Assembly (NCBI GenBank): GCA_030433215.1
Contig: JAUIMC010000007.1
Coordinates: forward strand, 62,001-126,000
DNA length: 64,000 nt
Origin: Alphaproteobacteria bacterium
GTDB lineage: Bacteria > Pseudomonadota > Alphaproteobacteria > Caulobacterales > Parvularculaceae
Reading direction: 5' to 3'
A program made the position numbers and the translations under genes. Below, in pieces: positions 7,663 through 16,245 of this stretch (position 1 is its first letter; each line of letters starts with the position of its first letter). The notes beneath the pieces were generated by a model. The model was not told the origin of the DNA, did no database searches, and saw only the letters and a program-made list of their open reading frames with translations.

Positions 7663-8951
7663 CAGGCCGCGTTGCGGCCGCCTTTGGCGCCAACTTGATT
7701 TTCGCCCGGCGCCGCTTTTGCGAGGCCCGTTTCGTCAAGACCGCCCTCGTCGGCCTTGGCGCGTTCGCGGCGGAACTGTGCGACGCGGTCGAGCTGGCTT
7801 TGAATGTCGCCCCGGGCGCGAAGCCCCTCGCCCGCCATGTCGGCGAGCGATTTGCGGATGGGCAGCGACAGCGTGCCGACGGTGCCTTCGCCCGGCGCGG
7901 AGGCAAGCTCGAGCGCGCCGCCATGAAGCTTCGCCAGCGAGAAAGCGAGCGACAGGCCGAGACCGGACCCGGCCGCGCCCCGGACGCCGCTTTTGTGAAG
8001 CCCGGTGAAGCGCTCGCCAAGCCGCGCCAGCGCCATCTGGCTCATGCCGACGCCGGTGTCGGAGACCTCGAACGTCAACACGCCGTCTTTCGCAAAGACC
8101 TTGAGGCCGATCTCGCCGGCGGCGGTGAACTTCACCGCGTTGGAAAGGAGATTGATGAGGATCTGCTTGACCGCCCGCCCATCAAGCATGGTCTCGGGCA
8201 AGTCTTCTGCGATATCGACATGCAGGGTCAGCCCCGCCTTTTCCGCCTCGCCGCGAATCATCTCCGCGCAGGATTTCGCCAGCGGGCCCGGCTCGGCAAG
8301 CGCCGGGGCGAGCTGGTAGCGGCCCGCATCAAGCTTGGCGCGGTCGAGAATCGCCGCGATGAGATCCGCGAGATGGCCGCCTGAGGAGCGGATATGCCCG
8401 GCATATTCGCGGTATTTGTCATGACCGAGCGGCCCGAAGCTTTCCTGCTCCATAGCGTCGGCGAATCCGAGAATGGCGTTGAGCGGGGTTTTGAGCTCGT
8501 GGCTGAGATCCGCCAGCAATTCCGGGGACACGCCCTGCGCGGGCTCCGCCTCCGCCGAGGCGCGCTCGGTGCGCGCGGCGGCAAGTTCAGCGCCGCGGTC
8601 GCGAATCAGGGCCGTCAGCCCCGCCCCGCGCCGGGCGAGGGAAATCTCTGCAAACAGCGCCGGCTGGCCCGGCCGGATGAGACGCAGGCAAACGCGCTCG
8701 GCCGGAGCGCCTTTTTCGGCGGCGCGCGCGCGCGTCATCGCGTCCTTGAGCACAGCCCGGTCTTCGCGGGCGACGAAATCGGCCAGGGCCCGGCCCGCCA
8801 GGCCGCCTTCCGCGCCGACCAGCGCCTCCGCCCCGTGGCTCGCCGAGATAACGGCGCCCGCCCCGTCCAGCGCCAGCACGGGATCGCCCGCGCCCGAACG
8901 CCAGCAGGGGCGAGGGTTAAGACCCAGGAGAGAGGAAAGGCGAAAGCCCAT
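7662..8951 (-). CDS. PAS-containing sensor histidine kinase
   Basis: A 429-residue soluble kinase. Residues about 20-120 form a PAS-like domain (DPVLALDGAGAVISASHGAE). The HisKA domain has the phosphoacceptor His151 in LSHELKTPLNAILGF. The HATPase domain shows the N box (NLLSNAVKF, Asn271), the G1 box DTGVGM (about 298-303) and a GLGLSLAF G2 box. The architecture and H-box are like the PleC/DivJ/DivL-type kinases of Alphaproteobacteria. A charged 60-residue tail follows the ATPase domain. No membrane segment or response regulator is adjacent; the nearest regulator is the LuxR gene downstream. A palindrome overlaps its last base. Confidence 0.88.
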   Translation of the reverse strand: MGFRLSSLLGLNPRPCWRSGAGDPVLALDGAGAVISASHGAEALVGAEGGLAGRALADFVAREDRAVLKDAMTRARAAEKGAPAERVCLRLIRPGQPALFAEISLARRGAGLTALIRDRGAELAAARTERASAEAEPAQGVSPELLADLSHELKTPLNAILGFADAMEQESFGPLGHDKYREYAGHIRSSGGHLADLIAAILDRAKLDAGRYQLAPALAEPGPLAKSCAEMIRGEAEKAGLTLHVDIAEDLPETMLDGRAVKQILINLLSNAVKFTAAGEIGLKVFAKDGVLTFEVSDTGVGMSQMALARLGERFTGLHKSGVRGAAGSGLGLSLAFSLAKLHGGALELASAPGEGTVGTLSLPIRKSLADMAGEGLRARGDIQSQLDRVAQFRRERAKADEGGLDETGLAKAAPGENQVGAKGGRNAA

Positions 8952-9255
8952 GAAAATCCAGTCCCGGTTAAGGCCGCCCGCGCCGTATCGCGCGACCCGA
9001 TTCGTTAACGCGCCTTCACCATGCGTCAGGCGTCGTTAACAAAAGATAAATCGCCTTTATGGCGGAAATCGTGGGATTTCAGGGCCAGCAGCCGGTTGAA
9101 AGGCCCGAAGGTTGCAGAAAACATTAATATTCCCCGATGGGCGCGCGGACCGGTCGAATTTGATAATAATTTCGCTAGGATGATCAGCGCTGTCTTAAAA
9201 ATTGGGGCGATAACGTGGCGGCCGCGTCTAGGACCGCCATCTGGGAGAAGACTTT
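8952..9255. other. Divergent intergenic region
   Basis: These 304 bases separate the divergent kinase (minus) and periplasmic protein (plus) genes and hold no gene. GTTAAC occurs at 9004-9009 and 9035-9040 and an AT-rich tract at 9160-9205 probably contains the plus-strand promoter, but I cannot place -35/-10 elements with confidence. Confidence 0.4.
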
Positions 9256-10278
9256 ATGTCGCGTAAATTGAAGGGGTTGCGCCGCGTCAAAGCCGCCCCC
9301 AAGCCCTGCCTGCGCCCGCACGCCGCCATCGCCGCGGCGATCGCCGGCCTCGCCGCCACCACGGTGGCCGCGGACACGCTGGCCCAGCCCAAGGACAACA
9401 CGCTGGAGCGCGAAGCGGCCAATTACATCCGCTTCCGCGAGGACGTCGCCGCCATTGAGGCGATGCCCTTCACCAACGCCGAAGTCACCCGCGAGGCGCA
9501 TCGCCGCCTCGCCGCCCATAACGCCGACAAGCTCTCTTCGGGCTGGGTCGCCTATGCGGCGCTCGTCGTCGCCGACCAGCCGGCTTTCGCCGAGGCCATC
9601 GAGGAAGAGATCAAGAAAAAGCCGAATCGCCGCAAGGGCGAGCTCGGCGGCGTCCAGGGACTGATGTCCCAGGCCGCGCAGGACCCGGATTATCTGCGCA
9701 ACCTGCCCGGCGCCGATGAAGCGGTGCGGGCCGTGCTCGCCATGACCGTGCAGGACGGCGCGCGCATCACCGAGCTTGGCGAAGCCTTCAAGACCCAGGC
9801 CTACGCCATGCAGAAGACAAGCTGGGGCAAGGCGAAGATTTCCCCGAGCCAGACCCGCATCACCGAAGCGGCGAGTTACGGCGCCAAGCGCGGCGCGCCG
9901 CCGGCCCCGCATTTCGCCTACGCCCTGGACAATGGCGTCCTCGCTCCCTCGCTCGCCAATGCGCAGGAAAACTGGGCCGCCGATTGGGGCGCCGGCGCCG
10001 GCGAAGGCAAGATGACGGAAAAGAACGCGGAAGTGATCGTCGATCGCATTCTCGTTCTCGCCGCACGCTATTCCACCGACTCGCTCAATCCGAAAATCGT
10101 TCAGGCCTATGCGACGAACACCAAGTCGGAACGCTGCCTGTCCATGGCCAAGCTGACGCTCGACCAGTGCATCGCCGCGACGCGCACGCCTTACGAGGAA
10201 GCGTTCTGCCTCGGCGAACACGGCCTCAAAGACGTCGCCGTGTGCACCGGCTGGGTGGCCGGCACCGGCGCCAGCTAA
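9256..10278 (+). CDS. Conserved hypothetical periplasmic protein
   Basis: A 340-residue protein with a basic N-terminus (MSRKLKGLRRVKAAPK) followed by a hydrophobic segment AAIAAAIAGLAATTVAADTLAQ, consistent with a signal peptide or a single N-terminal anchor. The mature part is mainly helical; four cysteines lie near the C-terminus (ERCLSMAKLTLDQC, EEAFCLGEHGLKDVAVC) and could make two disulfides. I do not recognise a family. The ATG has GGGAGAAG upstream and the gene ends at a clear intrinsic terminator, so it is probably a single-gene transcript. Confidence 0.75.
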   Translation: MSRKLKGLRRVKAAPKPCLRPHAAIAAAIAGLAATTVAADTLAQPKDNTLEREAANYIRFREDVAAIEAMPFTNAEVTREAHRRLAAHNADKLSSGWVAYAALVVADQPAFAEAIEEEIKKKPNRRKGELGGVQGLMSQAAQDPDYLRNLPGADEAVRAVLAMTVQDGARITELGEAFKTQAYAMQKTSWGKAKISPSQTRITEAASYGAKRGAPPAPHFAYALDNGVLAPSLANAQENWAADWGAGAGEGKMTEKNAEVIVDRILVLAARYSTDSLNPKIVQAYATNTKSERCLSMAKLTLDQCIAATRTPYEEAFCLGEHGLKDVAVCTGWVAGTGAS

Positions 10279-10324
10279 AAACGATCCGTCTACGGACTGC
10301 TTTTGCGGAAAACGAGATATGATG

Positions 10325-10353
10325 AAAGGCCGCTCTGCCGGAGCGGCCTTTTT
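10325..10353 (+). terminator. Intrinsic terminator
   Basis: AAAGGCCGCTC (10325-10335) pairs perfectly with GAGCGGCCTTT (10341-10351) around a 5-base loop, followed by TT. It lies 47 bases after the stop of the periplasmic protein gene. Confidence 0.85.
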
Positions 10354-10457
10354 CATAGGAGCGCCGCTCGCGCCAGCCCTCAACACCCGCCACACCCCGC
10401 GAAAACCGGGGTCTTCGGCAAGAAAGGCCCTTTCGCGGAAAAACGCGCCTGATTTCT

Positions 10458-10520
10458 TTGAATTTTCGCCAATATGGCGTATTGTGCACTGCACAGGAAC
10501 TTTTCGAGCCGCACCGCCTT
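10458..10520 (+). promoter_or_regulatory. Candidate otsA promoter with two palindromes
   Basis: TTGAAT (10458-10463) and TATTGT (10480-10485) with a 16-base spacer resemble a sigma-70 promoter. CGCCA-ATA-TGGCG (10467-10479) fills the spacer and TGTGCA-C-TGCACA (10483-10495) overlaps the -10, both perfect inverted repeats that could be operators. Immediately after, GGAAC (10496-10500) with CCTT 16 bases on is one mismatch from an EcfG-type GGAAC-N16-CGTT promoter. otsA starts at 10570. Confidence 0.45.
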
Positions 10521-10569
10521 TTATTAGGAAACGATCTCCTAACGTGCTGAAATTCCTACGGGATAAAAA

Positions 10570-11949
10570 ATGAGCCGCCTTGTCGCCATTTCCAACCGCA
10601 CCGCCGTCGATCCGCAGGCGCGCGCCGGCGGTCTCGCGGTCGCGGTCTGGGAATCGCTGAAAGCCACCGGCGGTCTGTGGTTCGGCTGGAGCGGCGAGAT
10701 TGTCGAGGAAGGCCCGCGATCGAACAGCCTCCACGCCCATTATGACGAGGGCGTCGAGTTCCTCCTCACCGATCTCACCCAGGAAGAGCATGACGGCTAT
10801 TATCTGAATTACGCCAATCGCGTGATCTGGCCGGTCTTCCATTACCGCATCGATCTCGCCTGGTTCGACCGCGAGGCGTTCACCACTTATGCGGCGGTCA
10901 ATCAGCGCATCGCGCGCCAGATCGCGCCGCGCCTTCAGGACGACGACATCGTCTGGGTGCACGATTATCATTTCCTCCTGATGGCCGACAGCCTGCGCCA
11001 TACGGGCTGGGACGGGCCTATCGGCTTTTTCCTGCACATTCCGTTTCCCGCGCCGGAAGTGTTTTCGGCCCTGCCTGAACATCACTGGATCGCCCGGGCG
11101 ATGTGCGCCTATGACGTGATCGGCTTCCAGGCCGAACGCGACCGCTATAATTTCGTGCAATATCTCACCGAGGAATGCGGCGGCGAGGATCTCGGCGACG
11201 GCCGCGTGCGCGCTTTCGACCGTACGCTGACGGTCAAGGCCTATCCCATCGGCATCGACGCGCAAGGCTTCGTCGAGGCGGCGCGTTCGGACAAGGCCGA
11301 CGAAGCCGCGCAGCGCATCGGCCAGTTCCTCGGCGGGCGCGAACTCGTCATCGGCGTCGACCGCATGGATTACTCCAAGGGTCTGCCGCAGCGCTTCGAG
11401 GCGGTGGGCCGCCTTTTCGACAATTTCCCCGACACCCGCGGCAAGGTTTCCGTGACCCAGATCACCCCGCCCTCGCGCTCGAAAGTCGAGGAATACCGGG
11501 AATTGCGGGTCGAACTCGACCAGCTCGCGGGCCGCATCAACGGCGACTATGGCGATCTCGACTGGATTCCCCTGCGCTATCTCGCCCGCTCCTACACCCG
11601 CGAAGAGCTCGCCGGGCTGTTCCGCATCGCCCGCGTCGGCCTCGTCACCCCTTTGCGCGACGGCATGAACCTTGTCTGCAAGGAATTCGTCATGGCCCAG
11701 GACGAGGACGATCCCGGCGTGCTCATCCTCTCGGAATTCGCCGGCGCCGCCGAACAGCTTCAGGACGCGCTGATCGTCAATCCTCACGACACGGATAATG
11801 TCGCCGAAGCCATCCACGCCGCGCTCACCATGTCGCTGGAAGAGCGCCAGCGCCGCTGGCGGCGCCTGCGCGACATCACCATGGAGCAGGACATCTCCTG
11901 GTGGCGCGAACAGTTTCTCGCCGATCTCGCCCCGAACGGGCTCAGTTAA
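10570..11949 (+). CDS. otsA: Trehalose-6-phosphate synthase
   Basis: A 459-residue GT20 enzyme that joins UDP-glucose (or another NDP-glucose) and glucose 6-phosphate to trehalose 6-phosphate in the cytoplasm. Diagnostic motifs are present: the N-terminal loop [18 protein letters not shown] (residues 9-26), [16 protein letters not shown] (about 128-143), [14 protein letters not shown] (about 262) and [14 protein letters not shown] (about 364). Length is normal for OtsA. It heads a three-gene unit with otsB and a GH15 hydrolase, 25 bases before otsB. The promoter region contains two palindromes and an EcfG-like motif, which suits an osmotic/desiccation stress gene. Confidence 0.96.
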   Translation: MSRLVAISNRTAVDPQARAGGLAVAVWESLKATGGLWFGWSGEIVEEGPRSNSLHAHYDEGVEFLLTDLTQEEHDGYYLNYANRVIWPVFHYRIDLAWFDREAFTTYAAVNQRIARQIAPRLQDDDIVWVHDYHFLLMADSLRHTGWDGPIGFFLHIPFPAPEVFSALPEHHWIARAMCAYDVIGFQAERDRYNFVQYLTEECGGEDLGDGRVRAFDRTLTVKAYPIGIDAQGFVEAARSDKADEAAQRIGQFLGGRELVIGVDRMDYSKGLPQRFEAVGRLFDNFPDTRGKVSVTQITPPSRSKVEEYRELRVELDQLAGRINGDYGDLDWIPLRYLARSYTREELAGLFRIARVGLVTPLRDGMNLVCKEFVMAQDEDDPGVLILSEFAGAAEQLQDALIVNPHDTDNVAEAIHAALTMSLEERQRRWRRLRDITMEQDISWWREQFLADLAPNGLS

Positions 11950-11974
11950 GCCGCCCCGCCGGGATTCCAGCCTC

Positions 11975-12730
11975 ATGACGCATGAAGACCCGCCCCTGTC
12001 CGGTTCTGCTTCTTTGACAGAGCCCCCCTTGCCCGATGCGCGCGCCGCGCTCTTTCTCGATTTCGACGGCACGCTGGCGGGACTGCGCGACGATCCCGAC
12101 GCGGTCTTTCTGCCCGACGGCGGCGCGGCGGTGCTGTCGAGGCTGTCGGAAAAACTCGGCGGCGCGCTCGCCGTCATCAGCGGACGCGGGGTCGTCGATC
12201 TCGCCAAACGCGCGCCCGAAACGCTCTGGCGCATCGGCGCGCACGGGCTCGATGTCTGCCCGCCCGGCGCCGATCCCGCCGGCGCCGCGCATCAGGCCCC
12301 GCCCGAGCTTGTCGAGACCCTCAAACAACTGGCGCTCGCCGTTCCCGGCGCGCGGCTTGAGGAAAAGGGCGGCGTTCTGGCGCTGCATTACCGCGCCGCG
12401 CCGCAAGCGGGCGAGGCCCTCGCCGGCGCCATGGCGGAAATTTTACGCGATGTTGACGGCTATCGCCTCCAATCGGGCAAGATGGTGCTCGAAGCCAAAC
12501 CCTTCGGCGCCCATAAGGGGCGCGCGCTGGCGGCGATGATGGAAAAGCCGCCATTTGCCGGCCGGACGCCGCTCATGATAGGCGATGACGCTACCGATGA
12601 AGACGCCATCGCCTTCGCCATCGAGGCGGGCGGCGACGGCGTCAAAGTCGGCCCGGGCGAGAGCCGCGCGCGCTTTCGGTTTGCCGGTCCCGAGGATGTT
12701 TGGCGATGGCTGGAGGCGGCGGCTTCATGA
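11975..12730 (+). CDS. otsB: Trehalose-6-phosphate phosphatase
   Basis: A 251-residue HAD-superfamily phosphatase that dephosphorylates trehalose 6-phosphate to trehalose. The catalytic motif DFDGTLA (Asp29 nucleophile, Asp31) is near the N-terminus, the ISGRG block follows, and GDDATDEDAI (about 204) supplies the Mg-binding acidic residues. I start at ATG 11975, 25 bases after otsA; the 20 residues before the catalytic motif are poorly conserved, and the ribosome site is weak, which suggests coupling to otsA translation. The stop overlaps the next start (ATGA at 12727). Confidence 0.94.
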   Translation: MTHEDPPLSGSASLTEPPLPDARAALFLDFDGTLAGLRDDPDAVFLPDGGAAVLSRLSEKLGGALAVISGRGVVDLAKRAPETLWRIGAHGLDVCPPGADPAGAAHQAPPELVETLKQLALAVPGARLEEKGGVLALHYRAAPQAGEALAGAMAEILRDVDGYRLQSGKMVLEAKPFGAHKGRALAAMMEKPPFAGRTPLMIGDDATDEDAIAFAIEAGGDGVKVGPGESRARFRFAGPEDVWRWLEAAAS

Positions 12731-14523
12731 ACGCGACCACAAAGGATAACGCGCACCCCAATCTCGAGCTTGGGATTGTCGGCAACGGCACCATCGCCGC
12801 GCTGATCAACGAAAAGGCCGATCTCGTCTGGATGTGCCTGCCGCGCTTTGACGGCGAGCCGGTGTTCAACAGCCTGATCGGCGGCGACGGCGTCTTCTCC
12901 ATCGAGCTCGCGGGCTGTTGCGAAGCGCGCCAGCGCTATCACAAGAACACCGCGATCCTCGAAACCATCCTTGAATCCGAGGACGGCTCCTCGATCTGCA
13001 TCACCGATTTCGCGCCGCGCTTTTTCGAGCGCGGACGCACCTTCCGGCCCGCCTCCGTGGTGCGCCGGGTGACCCCGCTCAAGGGCATGCCGAAAATCTC
13101 CGTCACGCTGACGCCGCAGACCGGCTGGGGCTCGGAGAGCATGCAGCCGACCCGCGGCGTCTCTCATATCCGCTTCAAGAACGAACATGCCGGCTTTCGC
13201 GTCACCACCGATGCGCCGGTCTCCTATATCGCCGCGCAGCGCGAGTTTGTCCTCTCCAACGAGCTGCATTTCATTCTGGGTCCGGACGAATCGCTATCGG
13301 ACAACCCGGCCGTCATGGCGTCCGAATGGGAAAAACGCACCTGCGAGGACTGGCGCGGCTGGGCGCGCCGGCTCGCTATCGGGCCGGTCTGGCAGGACGC
13401 GGTCATCCGCGCCGCCATCACCTTGAAACTGTGCGTCTATGAAGAGACCGGCGGCATCGTCGCGGCGCTGACGACCTCGATCCCCGAACATGGCGGCTCG
13501 GAACGCAACTGGGACTACCGTTTCTGCTGGCTGCGCGACGCCTATTTCACGGTGACGGCCTTGAACCGCCTTTCCGCGGTCGGCACGCTCGAGCGCTATC
13601 TCGCTTATCTGCGCAACACCGTCGCCCACACCAAGGGCGGGCACATCCAGCCGGTTTACGGCATTTCCCTGGAAGAAGACCTCAAGGAAGAAATCGCGCC
13701 CGACCTCAAAGGCTATCGCGGCATGGGGCCGGTGCGCTTCGGCAACCAGGCGGCCGAACACGTCCAGCACGATGTCTACGGCCATGTCATTCTCGGCGCC
13801 TCACAGGCGTTTTTCGACGAACGCCTGCTCGCCAAGGCGGGCCCGCATGAATTCGAGCAGTTCGAGCTGGTGGGCGAGCGCGCCTGGGCGGTCTACAACA
13901 CGCCGGACGCCGGCATCTGGGAATATCGCGGCCGCGCTCATGTGCATACGTCGTCGGCGATCATGTGCTGGGCGGCCTGCGACCGGCTCTCGCGCATCGC
14001 CGATCATCTCGGCCGCGACGAGCGCGCCGATTACTGGCGCGGGCGCGCCGACGCCATGCGCACGGTGATCCTGAAGGAATCCTGGAACGAAGAACGCAAG
14101 GCCTTCACCGGCGCCTTCGGCGGCAAGGATCTCGACGCGTCGGTTCTGCTGATGGCGGAGATCGGTTTTATCGATCCGAAAGACCCGCGCTATGTGGCGA
14201 CGGTGGAGCGCATCGACGAGGAGCTGCGCGAGGGCTATCACGTCTACCGCTATCGCGCCGAAGACGATTTCGGCAAGCCGCAGACCGCCTTCACCGCCTG
14301 CACCTTCTGGCATATCGACGCGCTGGCGCGCATCGGCCGCAAGGAGGAAGCGCGCGCCATGTTCGAGGACGTGCTGGCCCACCGCACGCGGCTCGGGATT
14401 CTCTCCGAAGACATCGACGTCGCCAAGGGCGAGCTCTGGGGGAACTTCCCGCAGACCTATTCCATGGCGGGCATCATCAACGCCGCCGCCCTCCTCTCCC
14501 CGCGCTGGGACGAAGTGGTTTAG
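12727..14523 (+). CDS. Glycoside hydrolase family 15 protein (trehalase/glucoamylase-like)
   Basis: A 598-residue GH15 protein. The N-terminal beta-sandwich starts with LELGIVGNGTIAALINEKADLVWMCLPRFD, and the (alpha/alpha)6 barrel contains NWDYRFCWLRDAYF (about 260), GHIQPVYGI and the GIWEYRGRAHVHTSSAIMCWAACDRL block (about 396) that usually carries the acid catalyst. It overlaps otsB by four bases. Bacterial GH15 proteins beside otsAB are often annotated as glucoamylase, but mycobacterial members are trehalases; trehalose turnover is therefore the more likely role here (inference). No signal peptide, so it acts in the cytoplasm. Confidence 0.9.
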   Translation: MNATTKDNAHPNLELGIVGNGTIAALINEKADLVWMCLPRFDGEPVFNSLIGGDGVFSIELAGCCEARQRYHKNTAILETILESEDGSSICITDFAPRFFERGRTFRPASVVRRVTPLKGMPKISVTLTPQTGWGSESMQPTRGVSHIRFKNEHAGFRVTTDAPVSYIAAQREFVLSNELHFILGPDESLSDNPAVMASEWEKRTCEDWRGWARRLAIGPVWQDAVIRAAITLKLCVYEETGGIVAALTTSIPEHGGSERNWDYRFCWLRDAYFTVTALNRLSAVGTLERYLAYLRNTVAHTKGGHIQPVYGISLEEDLKEEIAPDLKGYRGMGPVRFGNQAAEHVQHDVYGHVILGASQAFFDERLLAKAGPHEFEQFELVGERAWAVYNTPDAGIWEYRGRAHVHTSSAIMCWAACDRLSRIADHLGRDERADYWRGRADAMRTVILKESWNEERKAFTGAFGGKDLDASVLLMAEIGFIDPKDPRYVATVERIDEELREGYHVYRYRAEDDFGKPQTAFTACTFWHIDALARIGRKEEARAMFEDVLAHRTRLGILSEDIDVAKGELWGNFPQTYSMAGIINAAALLSPRWDEVV

Positions 14524-14574
14524 ACGCACCGAGCGTACAAAACACAATTGCAAAAAAGAAAACCGGCGGGCGCA

Positions 14575-14600
14575 GGAACACGGCCCCGGGGGCGGCTGTT
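14575..14600 (+). promoter_or_regulatory. Candidate EcfG-type stress promoter
   Basis: GGAAC (14575-14579) is followed after 18 bases by GTT (14598-14600), matching the general stress sigma factor pattern of Alphaproteobacteria. The CBS-domain gene starts 80 bases downstream. Confidence 0.5.
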
Positions 14601-14679
14601 TGCCTTGCATAAGAACACGCAAATCAAGCCGCACGGAAAGATGCGCGCACGCGTGTTCGCAATGCGAATGGAGGAACCG

Positions 14680-15102
14680 ATGAAAACGAGAGAGGTCATG
14701 AACGCCGAGTGCCGCTATTGCTCGCCCGACGACTCTGTCGTGACCGCCGCACTGCTGATGTCCCGCGAGGATGTCGGCGCCGCGCCGGTGGCCGAGAACG
14801 ATCAGCTCGTGGGCATGGTGACCGACCGCGACATCGTCATTCGCGGCATCGCCGAAGGCCGCGACATCAACGAGGTCAAGGTCGGCGAGATCATGTCCGG
14901 CGCCGTCTATTATTGTTACGACGATCAGGAGGTCGAGGACGTCGCCGCCAATATGGGCGAGATGCAGGTCCGCCGCATGCCGGTGGTCGATCGCGACAAG
15001 CGCCTTGTGGGCATGGTCACCCTCGGCGATCTCGCCAGGCAGACCCCGGGCGGCAATATCGCCGGCGAAGCGCTGGCGGAAATCGCCCGGCCGGCGGCCT
15101 GA
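14680..15102 (+). CDS. CBS-domain protein
   Basis: A 140-residue protein made of a tandem CBS pair: residues about 5-62 (MNAECRYCSPDDSVVTAALLM ... LVGMVTDRDIVIRG) and 71-130 (GEIMSGAVYYCYDDQEVEDVAANM ... LVGMVTLGDLAR). Stand-alone CBS pairs usually bind adenosine nucleotides and are frequent in stress regulons. ATG 14680 has TGGAGG 7 bases upstream and is the natural start; in-frame upstream codons give atypical sequence. A GGAAC-N18-GTT motif lies upstream. The target or partner is unknown. Confidence 0.88.
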   Translation: MKTREVMNAECRYCSPDDSVVTAALLMSREDVGAAPVAENDQLVGMVTDRDIVIRGIAEGRDINEVKVGEIMSGAVYYCYDDQEVEDVAANMGEMQVRRMPVVDRDKRLVGMVTLGDLARQTPGGNIAGEALAEIARPAA

Positions 15103-15164
15103 CAGGAGGCCGCGGCGTCCTTTCACCCTCCCTGAAAGGGCGATCTTCATCCTGTCTTTCGCTA

Positions 15165-15206
15165 GAGCGCGTCTTACGCCACAGCCCCCCGGCGCAAGAC
15201 GCGCTC
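15165..15206. repeat. Hairpin-forming inverted repeat
   Basis: GAGCGCGTCTT (15165-15175) and AAGACGCGCTC (15196-15206) are perfect 11-bp arms with a 20-base loop, between the CBS gene and sufE. There is no T-tract. The CTAGAGCGCG left edge resembles short dispersed palindromic elements of Alphaproteobacteria; I did not see a second copy in this window. Confidence 0.5.
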
Positions 15207-15273
15207 GCTTTATGGCGCGCGCGGTCCGGCCAAGGCGGTTGCAGGGGCCGCGCGAAGGCCCTATCTCCCGCCC

Positions 15274-15678
15274 ATGCCCAGTTTCGACGACATTTCAGCC
15301 GATTTCGCGTTCCTCGACGAATGGGACGAGCGCTACAAATATCTCATCGATCTCGGACGCGAGCTCGAGCCCTATCCGGAAGCGTTCCGCGACGAGGCCC
15401 ACAAAGTGAAAGGCTGCGCCAGTCAGGTCTGGCTTTACGCCGACCGGGAGGGCAATGCGATTGCGCTGAAAGGCGACAGCGATGCGCACATCGTCAAGGG
15501 ACTGGTGGCGCTTTTGATCGCGCTTTATTCCGGCAAGTCGCCGGAAGAGATGCTCGCTATCGACCCCGCCGAAGCGCTGGCGCCGTTCGATCTTGAAGGG
15601 CACCTGACGCCGCAGCGCTCCAACGGCCTTCACTCCATGATCAAGCGCATCCGCGAAATCGCCGGCGGCGCCGCTTAA
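15274..15678 (+). CDS. sufE: SufE-family sulfur acceptor
   Basis: A 134-residue SufE protein. It accepts persulfide sulfur from the cysteine desulfurase SufS for Fe-S cluster assembly. The catalytic Cys48 lies in [12 protein letters not shown], and the C-terminal part (LDPxxAL-like [30 protein letters not shown]) is typical. The length is normal. No other suf gene is nearby. It overlaps the convergent DnaA-C-like gene by four bases. Confidence 0.93.
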   Translation: MPSFDDISADFAFLDEWDERYKYLIDLGRELEPYPEAFRDEAHKVKGCASQVWLYADREGNAIALKGDSDAHIVKGLVALLIALYSGKSPEEMLAIDPAEALAPFDLEGHLTPQRSNGLHSMIKRIREIAGGAA

Positions 15679-16100
15679 AGGATCGCGCGCTGTTCGCGCA
15701 TGGCGCCCGCGCCCAGCGCCTTTCGCTCCAGCCCCTCGCCGCGCGAGAACAGCCCCGCAGTTTCAGCGGCGCGAATGCGCGCGCGCAGGCGCCGCTCCAT
15801 ATAGTCGAGCTGTAATTCGATGACCGGGCTGTCGCGGCTGTCCTCGACATTGACGCAGGCGTGAGAAACCGTGGAGCGGTCGCGCCCGAAATGCTCCGAG
15901 ACTTCGTTCAAGGTCAGCTGGCCGACCACATGGGCGAGATACATCGCCACCTGGCGCGCCCGCGCGTGGGCGGCGCTGCGCCGCTCCGGCGCCATCAGCT
16001 CCGCATGAGGCACCGAATAGGCCTCGCACACGATCTCTTTCGCCATGCGCGCAATCAGCCGGCATGCGGTTTCCGAAAAACGGTCCGTTTTTTTCGCCAT
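15675..16100 (-). CDS. DnaA domain IV-like helix-turn-helix protein
   Basis: A 141-residue protein consisting of a DnaA C-terminal (domain IV) type DNA-binding fold: [35 protein letters not shown] is the DnaA-box recognition signature. The AAA+ domain is absent, so it is not an initiator; such stand-alone proteins may compete with DnaA or act as transcription factors. ATG 16100 has GGGAGGC upstream; a longer frame to 16175 lacks a good ribosome site. It converges on sufE with a four-base overlap. Confidence 0.85.
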   Translation of the reverse strand: MAKKTDRFSETACRLIARMAKEIVCEAYSVPHAELMAPERRSAAHARARQVAMYLAHVVGQLTLNEVSEHFGRDRSTVSHACVNVEDSRDSPVIELQLDYMERRLRARIRAAETAGLFSRGEGLERKALGAGAMREQRAIL

Positions 16101-16245
16101 GCTGCCTCCCATCAGCGAGGCGCAGCGCAAGAACCGGGCCTCGTTTCGGGAACAGGATAGGCGCGCGCGGAACAACGGGGACGGCGCAAGGCGCGTCCTA
16201 AGGCGCGCGCGTTAAGGTTGACCGCGTTTGCAGGCGCGAAAAGCC

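Noticed and set aside
9184-12234. A 1,016-codon open frame on the minus strand
   Set aside because: It lies antisense to the periplasmic protein gene, otsA and part of otsB, which have clear motifs. Long antisense frames are common in GC-rich DNA. It has no recognisable domain.
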